DNA from: Flammeovirgaceae bacterium UBA4659
Lineage (GTDB): Bacteria > Bacteroidota > Bacteroidia > Cytophagales > Cyclobacteriaceae
DNA: 64,000 nt
Direction: 5' to 3'
Assembly (NCBI GenBank): GCA_002405445.1
Contig: DHLV01000047.1
Coordinates: 26,462 to 90,461, forward strand
Shown here: in pieces, positions 53,530 to 62,125 of the stretch
How the letters are laid out: each line of letters starts with the position of its first letter
How positions within the stretch are numbered: position 1 is the first letter of the stretch
Made by a program: the position numbers and the translations under genes
Notes under the pieces: model-generated
What the model was told of the DNA's origin: nothing
Database searches by the model: none
What the model saw: the letters and a program-made list of their open reading frames with translations, nothing else

Positions 53530-54444
53530 ATGAAAACTCAGTCCGATTTTTTTTCTGGATTTTTCATCGCTCTTTTGGGCGCGTTTCTTTTTTCCACCAA
53601 AGCGATTTTAGTAAAACTTGCCTATCGCGATACGGGCGTGGATGCCGTTACGCTGCTGGCATTGCGCATGATTTTTTCACTCCCCTTCTTTTTAGTATCG
53701 GCATGGTTCACTAGCAGTAAGCCTGAAAATGATAAGTTTACACGTCAGCAATGGTTTTACGTAGCTGTGATCGGTTGCCTGGGTTACTATATCAGCAGTT
53801 TGCTAGACTTTGTGGGCTTGCAGTATGTAACGGCAGGGATGGAGCGGTTGATTTTGTTCGTTTACCCAACACTTGTGTTACTTTTTTCTGCAGCACTTTT
53901 CAAGCAAAAAGTCAAAAGCATTCAGCTCATGGCAACAGTTATAACGTATTTGGGCTTGGTAATTGCGTTTGTGGGCGAAATTGATTTTGCGACACTGCCC
54001 TCAAGTGATTTTTACTTTGGGGCATCAATGATTTTTTTATGTGCCATTACCTATGCGAGTTATATTTTGGGCAGTGGCCGTTTGATTCCTCAACTCGGAG
54101 CAGTGAAGTTTAACAGCTATGCCATGTTGTTCGCATCCATGGCTGTGTTAATCCATTTTTTTCTGAGCAGTTCGTTATCGATCAGAAATTTGTCACCGAT
54201 CACTTACCTGTACGGTCTTTTGATGGCGGTGTTCGCAACGGTTTTGCCTTCGTATCTGGTTGCAGAGGGCATTAAACGAATCGGATCAGGAAATACGTCT
54301 ATTGTCAGCAGCGTAGGTCCGGTTGCAACTTTAGTGATGGCCTACGTTGTGCTGGGCGAGTCATTATCGATGGCACAAATCGTTGGCACAGCCATGATTT
54401 TGATTGGCGTTTATATTATTGGTAAGTTTAGGCCTGATGAGTAG
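53530..54444 (+). CDS. EamA/DMT superfamily transporter
   Basis: A 304-residue inner-membrane protein with ten predicted helices in two EamA repeats (about 10-140 and 155-300). Repeat hallmarks are KAILVKLAYRDTGVDAVTLLALRM and VSSVGPVATLVMAYVVLGESLSMAQIVGTAMILIGVYI. The family exports metabolites and amino acids; the substrate is unknown. Its stop overlaps the start of the YciI-like gene (ATGAGTAG), so the two are probably translated together. Confidence 0.9.
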   Translation: MKTQSDFFSGFFIALLGAFLFSTKAILVKLAYRDTGVDAVTLLALRMIFSLPFFLVSAWFTSSKPENDKFTRQQWFYVAVIGCLGYYISSLLDFVGLQYVTAGMERLILFVYPTLVLLFSAALFKQKVKSIQLMATVITYLGLVIAFVGEIDFATLPSSDFYFGASMIFLCAITYASYILGSGRLIPQLGAVKFNSYAMLFASMAVLIHFFLSSSLSIRNLSPITYLYGLLMAVFATVLPSYLVAEGIKRIGSGNTSIVSSVGPVATLVMAYVVLGESLSMAQIVGTAMILIGVYIIGKFRPDE

Positions 54445-55126
54445 AAATTCCAGCCACAAGACTAGAACTCTTGGTTCACGATTTGTCGGAATGGTGATCG
54501 GGTACATTTGCACAATAACATCTGTAACAGCCCAACAAAACCAGGTTTTTGTTTTTCTGCACAAGCGTGCGGACTTGCCGGCAATGCCCAAAGAACAAGT
54601 GGATAGAATGATGGAGGGACACATGGCAAACATTAACCAGTTGGCGCGAGAAGGCAAACTGGTGGCGGCCGGCCCATTTGAAGGAGGAGGCGGCATTTTT
54701 ATTTTTAATTCAAACTCTATTGAAACGGTCAAAGAGTGGTTGGCGACTGACCCCGGTGTGAAGGCTGAGCGTTGGCGCGTAGAATTACAACCTTTTTATG
54801 TACGCGTTGGCAAAGTGGCATTGGTGAACGAGCCGTATGAAATGGTTACCTATTCGTTTGTACGATTTATACCCAACATTACCAAGTTCAACATCCAGGA
54901 ACTGCCGGAGATTTTTCTCAAGCACGACAATTACTTGAAGCAATTAAATAGAACGGGCAATGTAGTGGGCGAAGGAATTTTTGGCGACACTGAAGGTGGG
55001 GTGTTAATCATGAAGGGTGATGTCCAATCTTCGGTTTTTGATGCAGACCCGGCCGTGCAGGAAGGGTTGCTTCAGTTAGAGACGAAGAAATTATTTGTCG
55101 CGAAGGGTGCGTTTGGGGAGAAGTAG
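54437..55126 (+). CDS. Secreted protein with two YciI-like domains
   Basis: A 229-residue protein. A hydrophobic N-terminal segment ending in SVTAQQ suggests export. Two YciI-type ferredoxin-like domains follow: residues about 37-125 (VFVFLHKRADLPAMP, GHMANINQLAREGKLVAAGP) and 130-225 (YSFVRFIPNITKFN, HDNYLKQLNRTGNVVGEGIF). The second copy is more divergent and lacks the usual catalytic His-Asp pair seen in simple YciI proteins. The function is unknown. It overlaps the DMT transporter stop by eight bases. Confidence 0.8.
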   Translation: MSRNSSHKTRTLGSRFVGMVIGYICTITSVTAQQNQVFVFLHKRADLPAMPKEQVDRMMEGHMANINQLAREGKLVAAGPFEGGGGIFIFNSNSIETVKEWLATDPGVKAERWRVELQPFYVRVGKVALVNEPYEMVTYSFVRFIPNITKFNIQELPEIFLKHDNYLKQLNRTGNVVGEGIFGDTEGGVLIMKGDVQSSVFDADPAVQEGLLQLETKKLFVAKGAFGEK

Positions 55127-55135
55127 CAAACCGTG

Positions 55136-55741
55136 ATGAAAGTATTTAAAAAAATAGTTATAACATTCGTAATTTGTTTTTTAGCAACTTGGTTTATTGA
55201 TATACATTTTTTTAGAGGTTATTACTTTAACGACTTAACATTTTTGTTTATCGATGAAGAAAAGCTGCCATCGAAAATCAATTTTTGTTATAAAATTGAA
55301 AGAACAGATAAGAACAAACTAAAGCTGAAAATCTCGAACAATGATTTTGCTTACAGGTTTATTCCATGCTATCGAGAAGATTTGCAAATCATCAATATGA
55401 ATGATTGGGTTTTTCTTTATGGAACTTCTTCGGGAGAAATAACATCAAATGGAACTCCCATAGCTTCGGATTATGACATTGTAGACTGTGGCACTGGATT
55501 AGCAACTGTTTTCTTAAGACCTTTTGAAAGTTTCGAAACGGAACTTGATAGCATTTCACAGCTCACTTCACTGAATCAGTTTATCTACTTTGCTTTATAT
55601 GACAAAGCAATACCTGATTCAATAAGTATCCGATTGGCTTTTCCGGTGAATGGGCTTGGAAAAGAAGCTTCAGTCCTTTCTAACAACCTCGCAATATCAA
55701 CTTCAGAATTAAGAGCTATTCTCGGAAAACAGGATTTTTAG
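55136..55741 (+). CDS. Hypothetical membrane-anchored protein, AT-rich gene
   Basis: Not recognised. The 201-residue protein has one membrane segment at the N-terminus (KKIVITFVICFLATWFIDI) and a mixed-charge extracytoplasmic domain (YKIERTDKNKLKLKIS, YDIVDCGTGLATVFLRP). Base composition is visibly richer in A and T than the neighbouring housekeeping genes, and codon use differs, which points to recent acquisition. It follows the YciI gene by nine bases. A GTG three bases upstream of the ATG is an alternative start. Confidence 0.65.
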   Translation: MKVFKKIVITFVICFLATWFIDIHFFRGYYFNDLTFLFIDEEKLPSKINFCYKIERTDKNKLKLKISNNDFAYRFIPCYREDLQIINMNDWVFLYGTSSGEITSNGTPIASDYDIVDCGTGLATVFLRPFESFETELDSISQLTSLNQFIYFALYDKAIPDSISIRLAFPVNGLGKEASVLSNNLAISTSELRAILGKQDF

Positions 55742-55756
55742 TTCTAAAGTAAAGAA

Positions 55757-56638
55757 TTACTCAGCTACTACTACCGCCAACTTATCTCCCTTTGCATTCA
55801 TTGCCAATCGTGTAATTCCTTTCAAGTTTGCTTCTGTTGGTAACGTAATTTCTTTCCATTGCTTGTCACCAAACGGGTCAGCGATAAATAGTTTTGTTCC
55901 ATCGCTCATAATAATTTTTCCATCGGGTGTCCAGCATAGGTCTTCGCGCTGGGGCAGGGTGTCCATCAATTTGGTAATAGCACCTGTGTCGTTGTCTAAT
56001 TGCATCACCGACCATTCTGTCTCGGTGGTTTTTTTGACAAAGCTCATCGCATTTTTGGTTGGTATTTTGTGTAGGCTTCGACCTATATTCTCTGCCACTA
56101 TTTTGTCTTGTTCGGTTTTTGAATCATAAATGCGAAGCGTGAGCGGTGTGCCTAACACAAAAAGTAAAATTCGGTTGGCATCCATCCACACGTGGTAGCC
56201 CACAATTAAATTACCAATTACTACGGCAGGTGGTCCGGCCGCCAGTGGGTACATGCCCAAATCTTGCGCGTTGTTATCGCGCTGTATGATGCACGAAATA
56301 TATTTTCCATCGGGTGTGAGTGTGGGTGAATACTCGCGCTCTTGCGTTTGCGTGAGGTTGGCCGTTTTCTTCGTTTTGAAGTTGTAGAACCGAATGTCTG
56401 AGCGGCCATCGTCATTGAAGGAAGAATAGTATAGTAGTGGCTCAGTACGGTGAAACGAGGGTTGATTATCGTAGCCTTTGTGGTTGGTGATGTTTTGCGG
56501 ATTGGAAACCGTAATGCTTCCCTTTTTCGATTTTACATCGAAGAGAAAAATTTCGGATCCGGTTTGTGCGAAGCTAAAAGTTAAGCTTAACAAGAAGACC
56601 AAAACTAGTACCTGGCATTTTTGCGGTAGACTTGACAT
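55757..56638 (-). CDS. Secreted TolB-like beta-propeller protein
   Basis: A 293-residue protein with a signal peptide (CQVLVLVFLLSLTFSFAQ) and repeats of the WD40-like/PD40 type: QPSFHRTEPLLYYSSFNDDG, YSPTLTPDGKYISCI and REDLCWTPDGKIIMSDGTK, spaced as propeller blades. TolB-like propellers bind proteins at the outer membrane. Role and partner are unknown. It runs convergently toward the AT-rich orphan gene. Confidence 0.8.
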   Translation of the reverse strand: MSSLPQKCQVLVLVFLLSLTFSFAQTGSEIFLFDVKSKKGSITVSNPQNITNHKGYDNQPSFHRTEPLLYYSSFNDDGRSDIRFYNFKTKKTANLTQTQEREYSPTLTPDGKYISCIIQRDNNAQDLGMYPLAAGPPAVVIGNLIVGYHVWMDANRILLFVLGTPLTLRIYDSKTEQDKIVAENIGRSLHKIPTKNAMSFVKKTTETEWSVMQLDNDTGAITKLMDTLPQREDLCWTPDGKIIMSDGTKLFIADPFGDKQWKEITLPTEANLKGITRLAMNAKGDKLAVVVAE

Positions 56639-56656
56639 ATTTTTCTATTTTGTTTG

Positions 56657-57418
56657 TTACCAAAATTTAGGCTGACCTTCAAAACCTTTTTTTATTATCT
56701 GATCAAAAGTTCTGATTTTGACTCCTTGATTTGTGTTCTTGTTATTTAAGAAAACTAGTCTGTTCTTTTCGGATTTTGTTAATTGAGACCAGCGTCCAAT
56801 TACTAGTAAATTTGAAATTATACAAATTGACTCTCCTTCGAATTGATTAAGTACATCATCAATCATTTTGTTTTTTACAGTCTTGAAACCCCCGTTATGA
56901 GTTCTGGCTGGAATTGAAGGACACTTTCTTAGAAGTTCAAAGGAGTCTCTAACAAAAGTGCTCTTATTTATGTTTATCCATTGATTCCAGTCATCTATCT
57001 GACCCAAAGCTGTTTGCAGTTCACTGCTAGGGGTAAGTCTTCTCGTAAATAGTTTGTCGTTAGGGTTTTCAATTTCAATAAGCGTAATAGCTGGGCCTCC
57101 TTGGCCGACTGTGAAAATGGAATAGTCCGCTTTATAATTTATTCCTATTGGTGGTTTTATTAGAATTCCAAGAAGCAGGTCATGAGAGAATGGAGCTGAC
57201 CTAAATAGAAAACTTGGGTGTCTAGAAAAAAATAATTGAAAATCCTCTTCTCTAGCGTTCCGAACCACCAACTCTGCCACTTCAGTAATTTCTTTAAAGG
57301 ACGGCTGTCGTAGGTTCTCATCGAATGGAACTTCTTCGGGAATTAATCCAGGATTAAAAATTTCCTCAATTACCTCAAGAGTTTCTTTTGAAATCATTTT
57401 AATTCTGACCGCTGGCAT
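56657..57418 (-). CDS. Shedu-like (SduA, DUF4263) putative anti-phage nuclease
   Basis: A 253-residue protein that I place in the DUF4263/Shedu family of PD-(D/E)XK-type nucleases used as single-gene phage defence. The core shows an aspartate in NYKADYSIF (D98), LIEIENPNDKLFTR (E115, E117), then SSELQTALGQIDDWNQWI (E133, Q140). The C-terminal NLLVIGRWSQLTKSEKNRLVFLN and VKIRTFDQI match the family end. The ATG overlaps the M20 hydrolase stop in TAATG, so expression is coupled. The gene is AT-rich against its neighbours, consistent with transfer. The N-terminal 80 residues are not recognised. Confidence 0.7.
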   Translation of the reverse strand: MPAVRIKMISKETLEVIEEIFNPGLIPEEVPFDENLRQPSFKEITEVAELVVRNAREEDFQLFFSRHPSFLFRSAPFSHDLLLGILIKPPIGINYKADYSIFTVGQGGPAITLIEIENPNDKLFTRRLTPSSELQTALGQIDDWNQWININKSTFVRDSFELLRKCPSIPARTHNGGFKTVKNKMIDDVLNQFEGESICIISNLLVIGRWSQLTKSEKNRLVFLNNKNTNQGVKIRTFDQIIKKGFEGQPKFW

Positions 57419-58725
57419 TACCTCTTCCCATACATATAATCCACCGTCAACCCCACCAACGCTTTCACACCCGTGACAAACGATTTTTCGTCAATCATAA
57501 AATCAGCAGTGTGGTGCACGGGGCGCTTTTCTAAATTCATATCGGCAGGGTAGGCGCCCAAGAAAATAAAAACCCCGGGTGCTTTTTGTTGGAAGAACGA
57601 AAAATCTTCGGCCATGGTCACGGCTTCCGTGATGATGATGTTTTCGGCACCGGCCACGCGTTGCAGTGTTCCCGCCATTTGCTGCGTTAGCGCAGGGTTG
57701 TTGTAGGTAACGGGGTAGCCGCGCGTAATAGTGGCTTCGGCCGTTGCTCCGTTGGCCTCGGCAATTTTGGCTACGGTCAGTTTTATTTTATCGTGTAGCT
57801 TCTTCTGCATGTTGTCGTCAAACGTGCGGATGGTGCCTTCCATAATTGCTGTCTCGGGAATGATATTACCGCGATTGCCTGCGTGAATGCTGCCAATCGT
57901 CACTACCACGCCAGCCTTGGTCAACTCGGTTTGGCGACTAACCACTGCTTGCAAACCCGTTACAATTTGGCTCGCCACGTAAATCGGGTCCACACCATCC
58001 CATGGCGTAGCACCGTGTGCACCTTTGCCTGTAACTTTTATGTTCAAGCCATCCACCGCTGCCATCAACCCTTCGGGTCGGTAGGCAATTTTTCCGCTGG
58101 GAAGTAACGATTGGATGTGCAAACCAAACACGGCATCCACTTTCGGATTCTCCATCACACCCTCTTGCACCATCAACTCGGCTCCGCTGGTGCCTTCATT
58201 GGCGGGTGCGCCTTCTTCCGCAGGTTGAAAAATGAATTTCACCGAGCCCTTCAACTCTGCTTTGTTCTTTGCTAAAATTTCGGCCACGCCCATGAGTATA
58301 GCCATGTGGCCATCATGCCCACAGGCATGCATCACTCCAGTCTCTTGTCCGTTGAATGAAACGCGTTCTTTTGAAATGAATGGCAACCCGTTACGCTCGG
58401 TCACGGGCAGCGCGTCCATATCAGCACGCAGGGCTACCACCGGGCCGGGCTTTCCACCTTTGAGCAAACCCACCACGCCTGTTTTGGCCACGGGGTATTT
58501 CACCTCCATGCCCAGCGATTTTAAAAACTCGGCAATCTTTTGCCCGGTTTTAGTTTCGCGATTGGATAGTTCGGGGTATTGATGGAAATGCCTGCGCCAC
58601 TCAATTACTTTGGGTTCTATTTCTTTGGCCTCTTGGTCGAGTTTTGTGAGTAACTTGGGGTTGACTTGGGAGATGGCATTCACCGATATCAAACAAAGGA
58701 GAGAGAACGAAAATAGGCGGTTCAT
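57418..58725 (-). CDS. Secreted M20 family amidohydrolase
   Basis: A 435-residue di-zinc amidohydrolase of the M20/IAL-type group (carboxypeptidase or N-acyl-amino acid hydrolase). The start at 58725 gives a signal peptide (MNRLFSFSLLCLISVNAISQ). Zinc and catalytic residues appear in ALRADMDALPVTE, GVMHACGHDGHMA and QPAEEGAP, with the dimerisation lid in KVTGKGAHGATPWDGVDP. It is likely to deacylate or deamidate peptides or amino acid conjugates in the periplasm. The Shedu-like gene is translationally coupled at its 3' end. Confidence 0.93.
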   Translation of the reverse strand: MNRLFSFSLLCLISVNAISQVNPKLLTKLDQEAKEIEPKVIEWRRHFHQYPELSNRETKTGQKIAEFLKSLGMEVKYPVAKTGVVGLLKGGKPGPVVALRADMDALPVTERNGLPFISKERVSFNGQETGVMHACGHDGHMAILMGVAEILAKNKAELKGSVKFIFQPAEEGAPANEGTSGAELMVQEGVMENPKVDAVFGLHIQSLLPSGKIAYRPEGLMAAVDGLNIKVTGKGAHGATPWDGVDPIYVASQIVTGLQAVVSRQTELTKAGVVVTIGSIHAGNRGNIIPETAIMEGTIRTFDDNMQKKLHDKIKLTVAKIAEANGATAEATITRGYPVTYNNPALTQQMAGTLQRVAGAENIIITEAVTMAEDFSFFQQKAPGVFIFLGAYPADMNLEKRPVHHTADFMIDEKSFVTGVKALVGLTVDYMYGKR

Positions 58726-58760
58726 ATCGTTAATTTTAGAAAGGTAAGGTAAGTAAAAAA

Positions 58761-59081
58761 ATGGAGTGGGTAAAGGTATTTTCAAGCAGCGCAGAAATGC
58801 GCGAGCAATTGCAAGAAGGCATTCCTCGAACGGTATCGACCGGCAGCCAATCGATTTGCTTGGTTCTGTGGAGGGGAAATCTGAAAGCCATTGCCAGCAA
58901 GTGTCCACACAATGGCGAATCGCTGAGCAAAGGCAAAGTCAACTACTTGGGCGAGTTGGTTTGCCCGTGGCATGGTTATCGATTCCATTTGACCACCGGC
59001 CGTGAGGGTGAGGAGCGTTGCCGCGATGCGGAGACTTTTCCGGTAAAGGAAAATGATGAAGGAGTTTTTGTAGGTTTGTAG
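58761..59081 (+). CDS. Rieske [2Fe-2S] domain protein
   Basis: A 106-residue protein made of a single Rieske domain with the two ligand pairs: CPHNG near 53 and CPWHGYRF near 75, each giving one Cys and one His. Standalone ferredoxin-like Rieske proteins act as electron carriers for oxygenases or reductases such as nitrite reductase small subunits. No oxygenase gene is adjacent. It diverges from the M20 gene over only 35 bases and precedes a probable three-gene unit. Confidence 0.9.
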   Translation: MEWVKVFSSSAEMREQLQEGIPRTVSTGSQSICLVLWRGNLKAIASKCPHNGESLSKGKVNYLGELVCPWHGYRFHLTTGREGEERCRDAETFPVKENDEGVFVGL

Positions 59082-59083
59082 CG

Positions 59084-59608
59084 ATGCTAAAACTGTTTTC
59101 ATTCATTAGATTGACAATTGTTCTCGTTCTTGCTACAGCAGTGATAATGTGCAGCAAGAAGATTGAAACAAAACAGCGATACCCAGAGCACGTGGGCGAT
59201 ATCGCTGCTGATTCGAGTATTGATGACCCTGCTTTTAAGCCATGCTATGACGGCACCTCTTATCAGTACTATAATTTTGGAAATGGCGTTCAATATGATG
59301 GTGAAAAACCGAAAATAGACGAGCAATATGTGAATGTTCAATCGGCCGATTCAACAGACTATGGCTACGTCACAATCCGGTTCGTGGTCAATTGCAAACG
59401 CAAAACGGGTCGTTTCCGCATTCAACAAATGGATACCGCTTATCAAGAAAGAAAATTTAGCGAGGCGTTGGTGAGTGACCTGCTGAACCGAACTAAAAAA
59501 CTTGATGGTTGGATGATTGCCAAAAACGAAAGGGGCGAAGCGGTGGATTATTATCAATACTTAACCTTTAAAATTGAGGGTGGAAAGCTAACCGAGATAA
59601 TGCCATGA
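59084..59608 (+). CDS. Hypothetical lipoprotein
   Basis: Unrecognised 174-residue protein. The N-terminus is a signal with a possible lipobox (ATAVIMCSKK). The mature part contains a TonB-C-like pattern of strands (DYGYVTIRFVVNCKRKTGRFRIQQMD), so a shared fold is possible, though similarity is weak. Its stop overlaps the ATG of the TPR gene (ATGA), showing coupling. It starts two bases after the Rieske gene. Confidence 0.7.
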   Translation: MLKLFSFIRLTIVLVLATAVIMCSKKIETKQRYPEHVGDIAADSSIDDPAFKPCYDGTSYQYYNFGNGVQYDGEKPKIDEQYVNVQSADSTDYGYVTIRFVVNCKRKTGRFRIQQMDTAYQERKFSEALVSDLLNRTKKLDGWMIAKNERGEAVDYYQYLTFKIEGGKLTEIMP

Positions 59609-60459
59609 AGATTTATCGCGTTATGGTGGTCGTGTTATTGTTATGCCTGATACCTATTTCTGGCATCACCGAACCCAATTGTAACGTTTACAAAATGGAG
59701 AACAACATGCCCTGTTACGAGGCCTGCGTGTTAGCAACAGAAGGCGGAGGAGCGCAGGGTTCTCGCATATCGCAACAGAAATTTGACCAAGCCATTGCGC
59801 AATGTCCCGCATTGGATTATGCCTACATGGAAAAATCTGTTCCCTATCTCAAGCGGGGCGACTTTATTTCATGGAAAAAACTCATCGATAAGGCAGTTGA
59901 ACTAAACCCTACGCTTCACCTAGGCTATCGCGGCTGGTGCCGCTATCAGTTTTTGAGAGATTATAGTGGGGCGATTCGAGATTTTGAACAGCTGGAAAAA
60001 TTGTTGCCCTTAGAAATTGGGTATTCCCAAAATGGAGACTATCACCTGACCGTTGCAAAGGCATTGTGCTATAAGGGCTTGGGTAAAAAACAAAAGGCCG
60101 TTGAAATAATCGAAACTCAACTCAACAAAAAAGGATATTCACCAGGCTTGTATGAGTATCTTCATTTGGGCGTGCTGAAAATGGAATTGGGTGAGTTGGA
60201 TGATGCGATTAGCTGGCTCAACAAATCTACTTCAACCAACGACTACTTTGCAGAAGCTTATTTTTATTTGGCTCAGGTCTACAGGGCTAAGAACTCGCCA
60301 AAACTCCAAGGAGAAAACCTAATCAAGGCGAAGGAGTATTACATCAAGGGGTATCGCAGGAAAGACCCCTATGTGCACCCTATGGATAAAATTTTTCTCA
60401 CGGATATCGAAGAGGAACTGGCAAGCGTTAAAAAACCAGAAAAACCACATATCAAATGA
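59605..60459 (+). CDS. Secreted TPR-like protein
   Basis: A 284-residue protein with signal peptide (MKIYRVMVVVLLLCLIPISG) and helical repeats of TPR type: DRAVELNPTLHLGYRGWC-like, GAIRDFEQLEKLLP, GLGKKQKAVEIIETQLNKKG and LGELDDAISWLNKS. The first part (YKMENNMPCYEACVLATEGG) carries paired cysteines. It overlaps the preceding lipoprotein gene by four bases. A possible partner of the neighbouring secreted proteins; the function is unknown. Confidence 0.8.
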   Translation: MKIYRVMVVVLLLCLIPISGITEPNCNVYKMENNMPCYEACVLATEGGGAQGSRISQQKFDQAIAQCPALDYAYMEKSVPYLKRGDFISWKKLIDKAVELNPTLHLGYRGWCRYQFLRDYSGAIRDFEQLEKLLPLEIGYSQNGDYHLTVAKALCYKGLGKKQKAVEIIETQLNKKGYSPGLYEYLHLGVLKMELGELDDAISWLNKSTSTNDYFAEAYFYLAQVYRAKNSPKLQGENLIKAKEYYIKGYRRKDPYVHPMDKIFLTDIEEELASVKKPEKPHIK

Positions 60460-60484
60460 GTGCACTCATACGTTGTACCGTGGC

Positions 60485-61471
60485 ATGAAAAGAAGTTTTT
60501 TAATCATCTTTTTGTTTCCCTTTTCTTTGGCTGCCCAAACAGCTGAAGAACAGCAGTTACTCCAACCCGTTAACTGGACCACCAGCGTGCCGACCGATTT
60601 ACTCGCTGCGCGATCGGTTGTGCTTTACCAAAACACTTTTTCAAAGGCAGAACTAGAAGAGACGCAAAAGTATTTTCAAAAGACGGGCATCGATGCCGTT
60701 TGCTATTTTGATATTGCCTACTTGCTAGCCGGATACGATACGCGCAAAGCATTTGCCAGTTACTTTTCATTCCGCAACATCAAGTACTTGGTTTTGCTGC
60801 AGAAAAGTGGCGAAGGCTACACGTATGTATTTACGACCTATTGCGGCAACAAAGATTTGTTGGACAAAACCAGCATCGCTTGGAAGCAAACCAACGCCTC
60901 GCAGGCAGAACTGCTCCAAACCGTTTATCGTTTTGCCGTTAGCAATTTGAAGAAGCGGAATTTTCTCATCAACGATTTACCCGAAATGGACATCAACATG
61001 GCCTACTTTACGGGTCGCATCAACACCAATTTTTCGGTGGAGGCAAAGTCGTTTAAAACAGCCGTACCTAAAATGGACAATGAAAAAGACAACGCAGAAC
61101 TGGAGGCATTCCTCAAGCAATACTATCCGTTTAAGTTTGAAATGGTGGACGCAAAATCAGAAGAAGCCGATTTGAGTGGGCGCGGGTTTCGTTCGGTGTT
61201 GCGTGTACTTCATGGGCGGGGCAGCTTATTGCGCGAAGTGTTGGGTTACGACCCCACCCAAACCAGTCGCGCCATTGCTACGACTTTTTTCGTAGATGGA
61301 GTGCCGCAGATCAAAACCATTTTGGCTAGCGAACCTGTTTACAAGTTCTATATTAAGAATACCGAATATGGCAACCTTTTTTTGGGAACTAAATGGGATG
61401 CGGACATCATCTGGCAAGATGCTTTGCGAAATTATGTGATGGCCTATCGTGCGGACGCAAAAATTAATTAA
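60485..61471 (+). CDS. Secreted protein of unknown function
   Basis: A 328-residue protein with signal peptide (MKRSFLIIFLFPFSLAAQ). No domain is recognised. The first half looks alpha/beta (SVVLYQNTFSKAELEETQKYFQKTG, NIKYLVLLQKSGEGYTYVF). The second half is more charged and ends in WDADIIWQDALRNYVMAYRAD. It follows the TPR gene by 25 bases and probably belongs to the same transcript. The frame upstream of 60485 overlaps the TPR gene and is not used. Confidence 0.7.
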   Translation: MKRSFLIIFLFPFSLAAQTAEEQQLLQPVNWTTSVPTDLLAARSVVLYQNTFSKAELEETQKYFQKTGIDAVCYFDIAYLLAGYDTRKAFASYFSFRNIKYLVLLQKSGEGYTYVFTTYCGNKDLLDKTSIAWKQTNASQAELLQTVYRFAVSNLKKRNFLINDLPEMDINMAYFTGRINTNFSVEAKSFKTAVPKMDNEKDNAELEAFLKQYYPFKFEMVDAKSEEADLSGRGFRSVLRVLHGRGSLLREVLGYDPTQTSRAIATTFFVDGVPQIKTILASEPVYKFYIKNTEYGNLFLGTKWDADIIWQDALRNYVMAYRADAKIN

Positions 61472-61502
61472 GAATAGACCCTCGATTCACGATTCGTTAA
61501 TT

Positions 61503-61608
61503 CCCTCACCCAAAAAAAGTTCCGAATCTCGCAAGAATTGCGCTGCCCTCTCCCTAGGGAGAGGGCAGTTAGAAATCTACGTGGACGCAGGATCTCAATG
61601 GGTGAGGG
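61503..61608. repeat. Nested inverted repeat between convergent genes
   Basis: An inner perfect 22-bp palindrome (arm GCCCTCTCCCT at 61545-61555, mirrored to 61566) sits inside a pair of outer arms: CCCTCACCCA at 61503-61512 and TGGGTGAGGG at 61599-61608. The set could fold into a cruciform or REP-like RNA structure. It lies between the stops of convergent genes and may act as a bidirectional terminator, though no T-tract follows. Confidence 0.7.
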
Positions 61609-61648
61609 TAAAGTCAAGAGGTAAAAACAAAAATCTGAGAATCCGTGG

Positions 61649-61933
61649 CTATCTCCTTCTAATGAGCACCGCGGCAACCACCAATAGCAACAGCCAAACC
61701 GCGGGGTGCCAATCGACTCCCATGTCGCAACTCCCCCAGCCAAATATCAGTTTGAATGGCAATGCGATCGCGGCTACCAACAATCCAAAAATGGCACCCA
61801 CCACACCAATGAGGGCACCAAAAATACCTGCCATCACCCCAAAGAGCGCAGCCCCTACTGCAAACCAAATGGGAAAGGTAAAAATCAATACAATGATGAT
61901 GAGGAGGGTGGAAGTTGAACTCGAGCGGGTCAT
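61649..61933 (-). CDS. Small glycine-rich membrane protein
   Basis: A 94-residue protein with three hydrophobic stretches: TLLIIIVLIFTFPIWFAVGA, a Gly/Ala-rich segment at about 32-62, and WLLLLVVAAVLIRRR at the end. A loop contains two acidic residues and CDMGVDWHP. Unrecognised; it resembles small stress-related membrane proteins adjacent to PspC in other bacteria, but that is weak. An antisense frame covers it and is rejected because this strand's product is a clear membrane protein. Confidence 0.65.
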   Translation of the reverse strand: MTRSSSTSTLLIIIVLIFTFPIWFAVGAALFGVMAGIFGALIGVVGAIFGLLVAAIALPFKLIFGWGSCDMGVDWHPAVWLLLLVVAAVLIRRR

Positions 61934-62125
61934 ACTTTAATTTGGTTTCCTCTCCCCTCGCAAAAACCGTTCAACAAATAGTTGATTTGAAATTTATACA
62001 AAAAACCGATTTTGGTGGATTGGCGGGTTTCAATTTGTCATCCAATCGGACATTAACCAGTACGGAAATGAACAGTTTGAAATACATCAAATCCATTAAC
62101 TTCGCTTTCCTAACCTAAGCCTTTT

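Noticed and set aside
61449-61940. 163-codon plus-strand frame
   Set aside because: It overlaps antisense the clear membrane protein at 61649-61933 and has a low-complexity Thr/Asn/Pro translation.
61915-62118. 67-codon plus-strand frame before the DUF885-like gene
   Set aside because: No family resemblance and no promoter; it overlaps the start of the divergent membrane protein gene.
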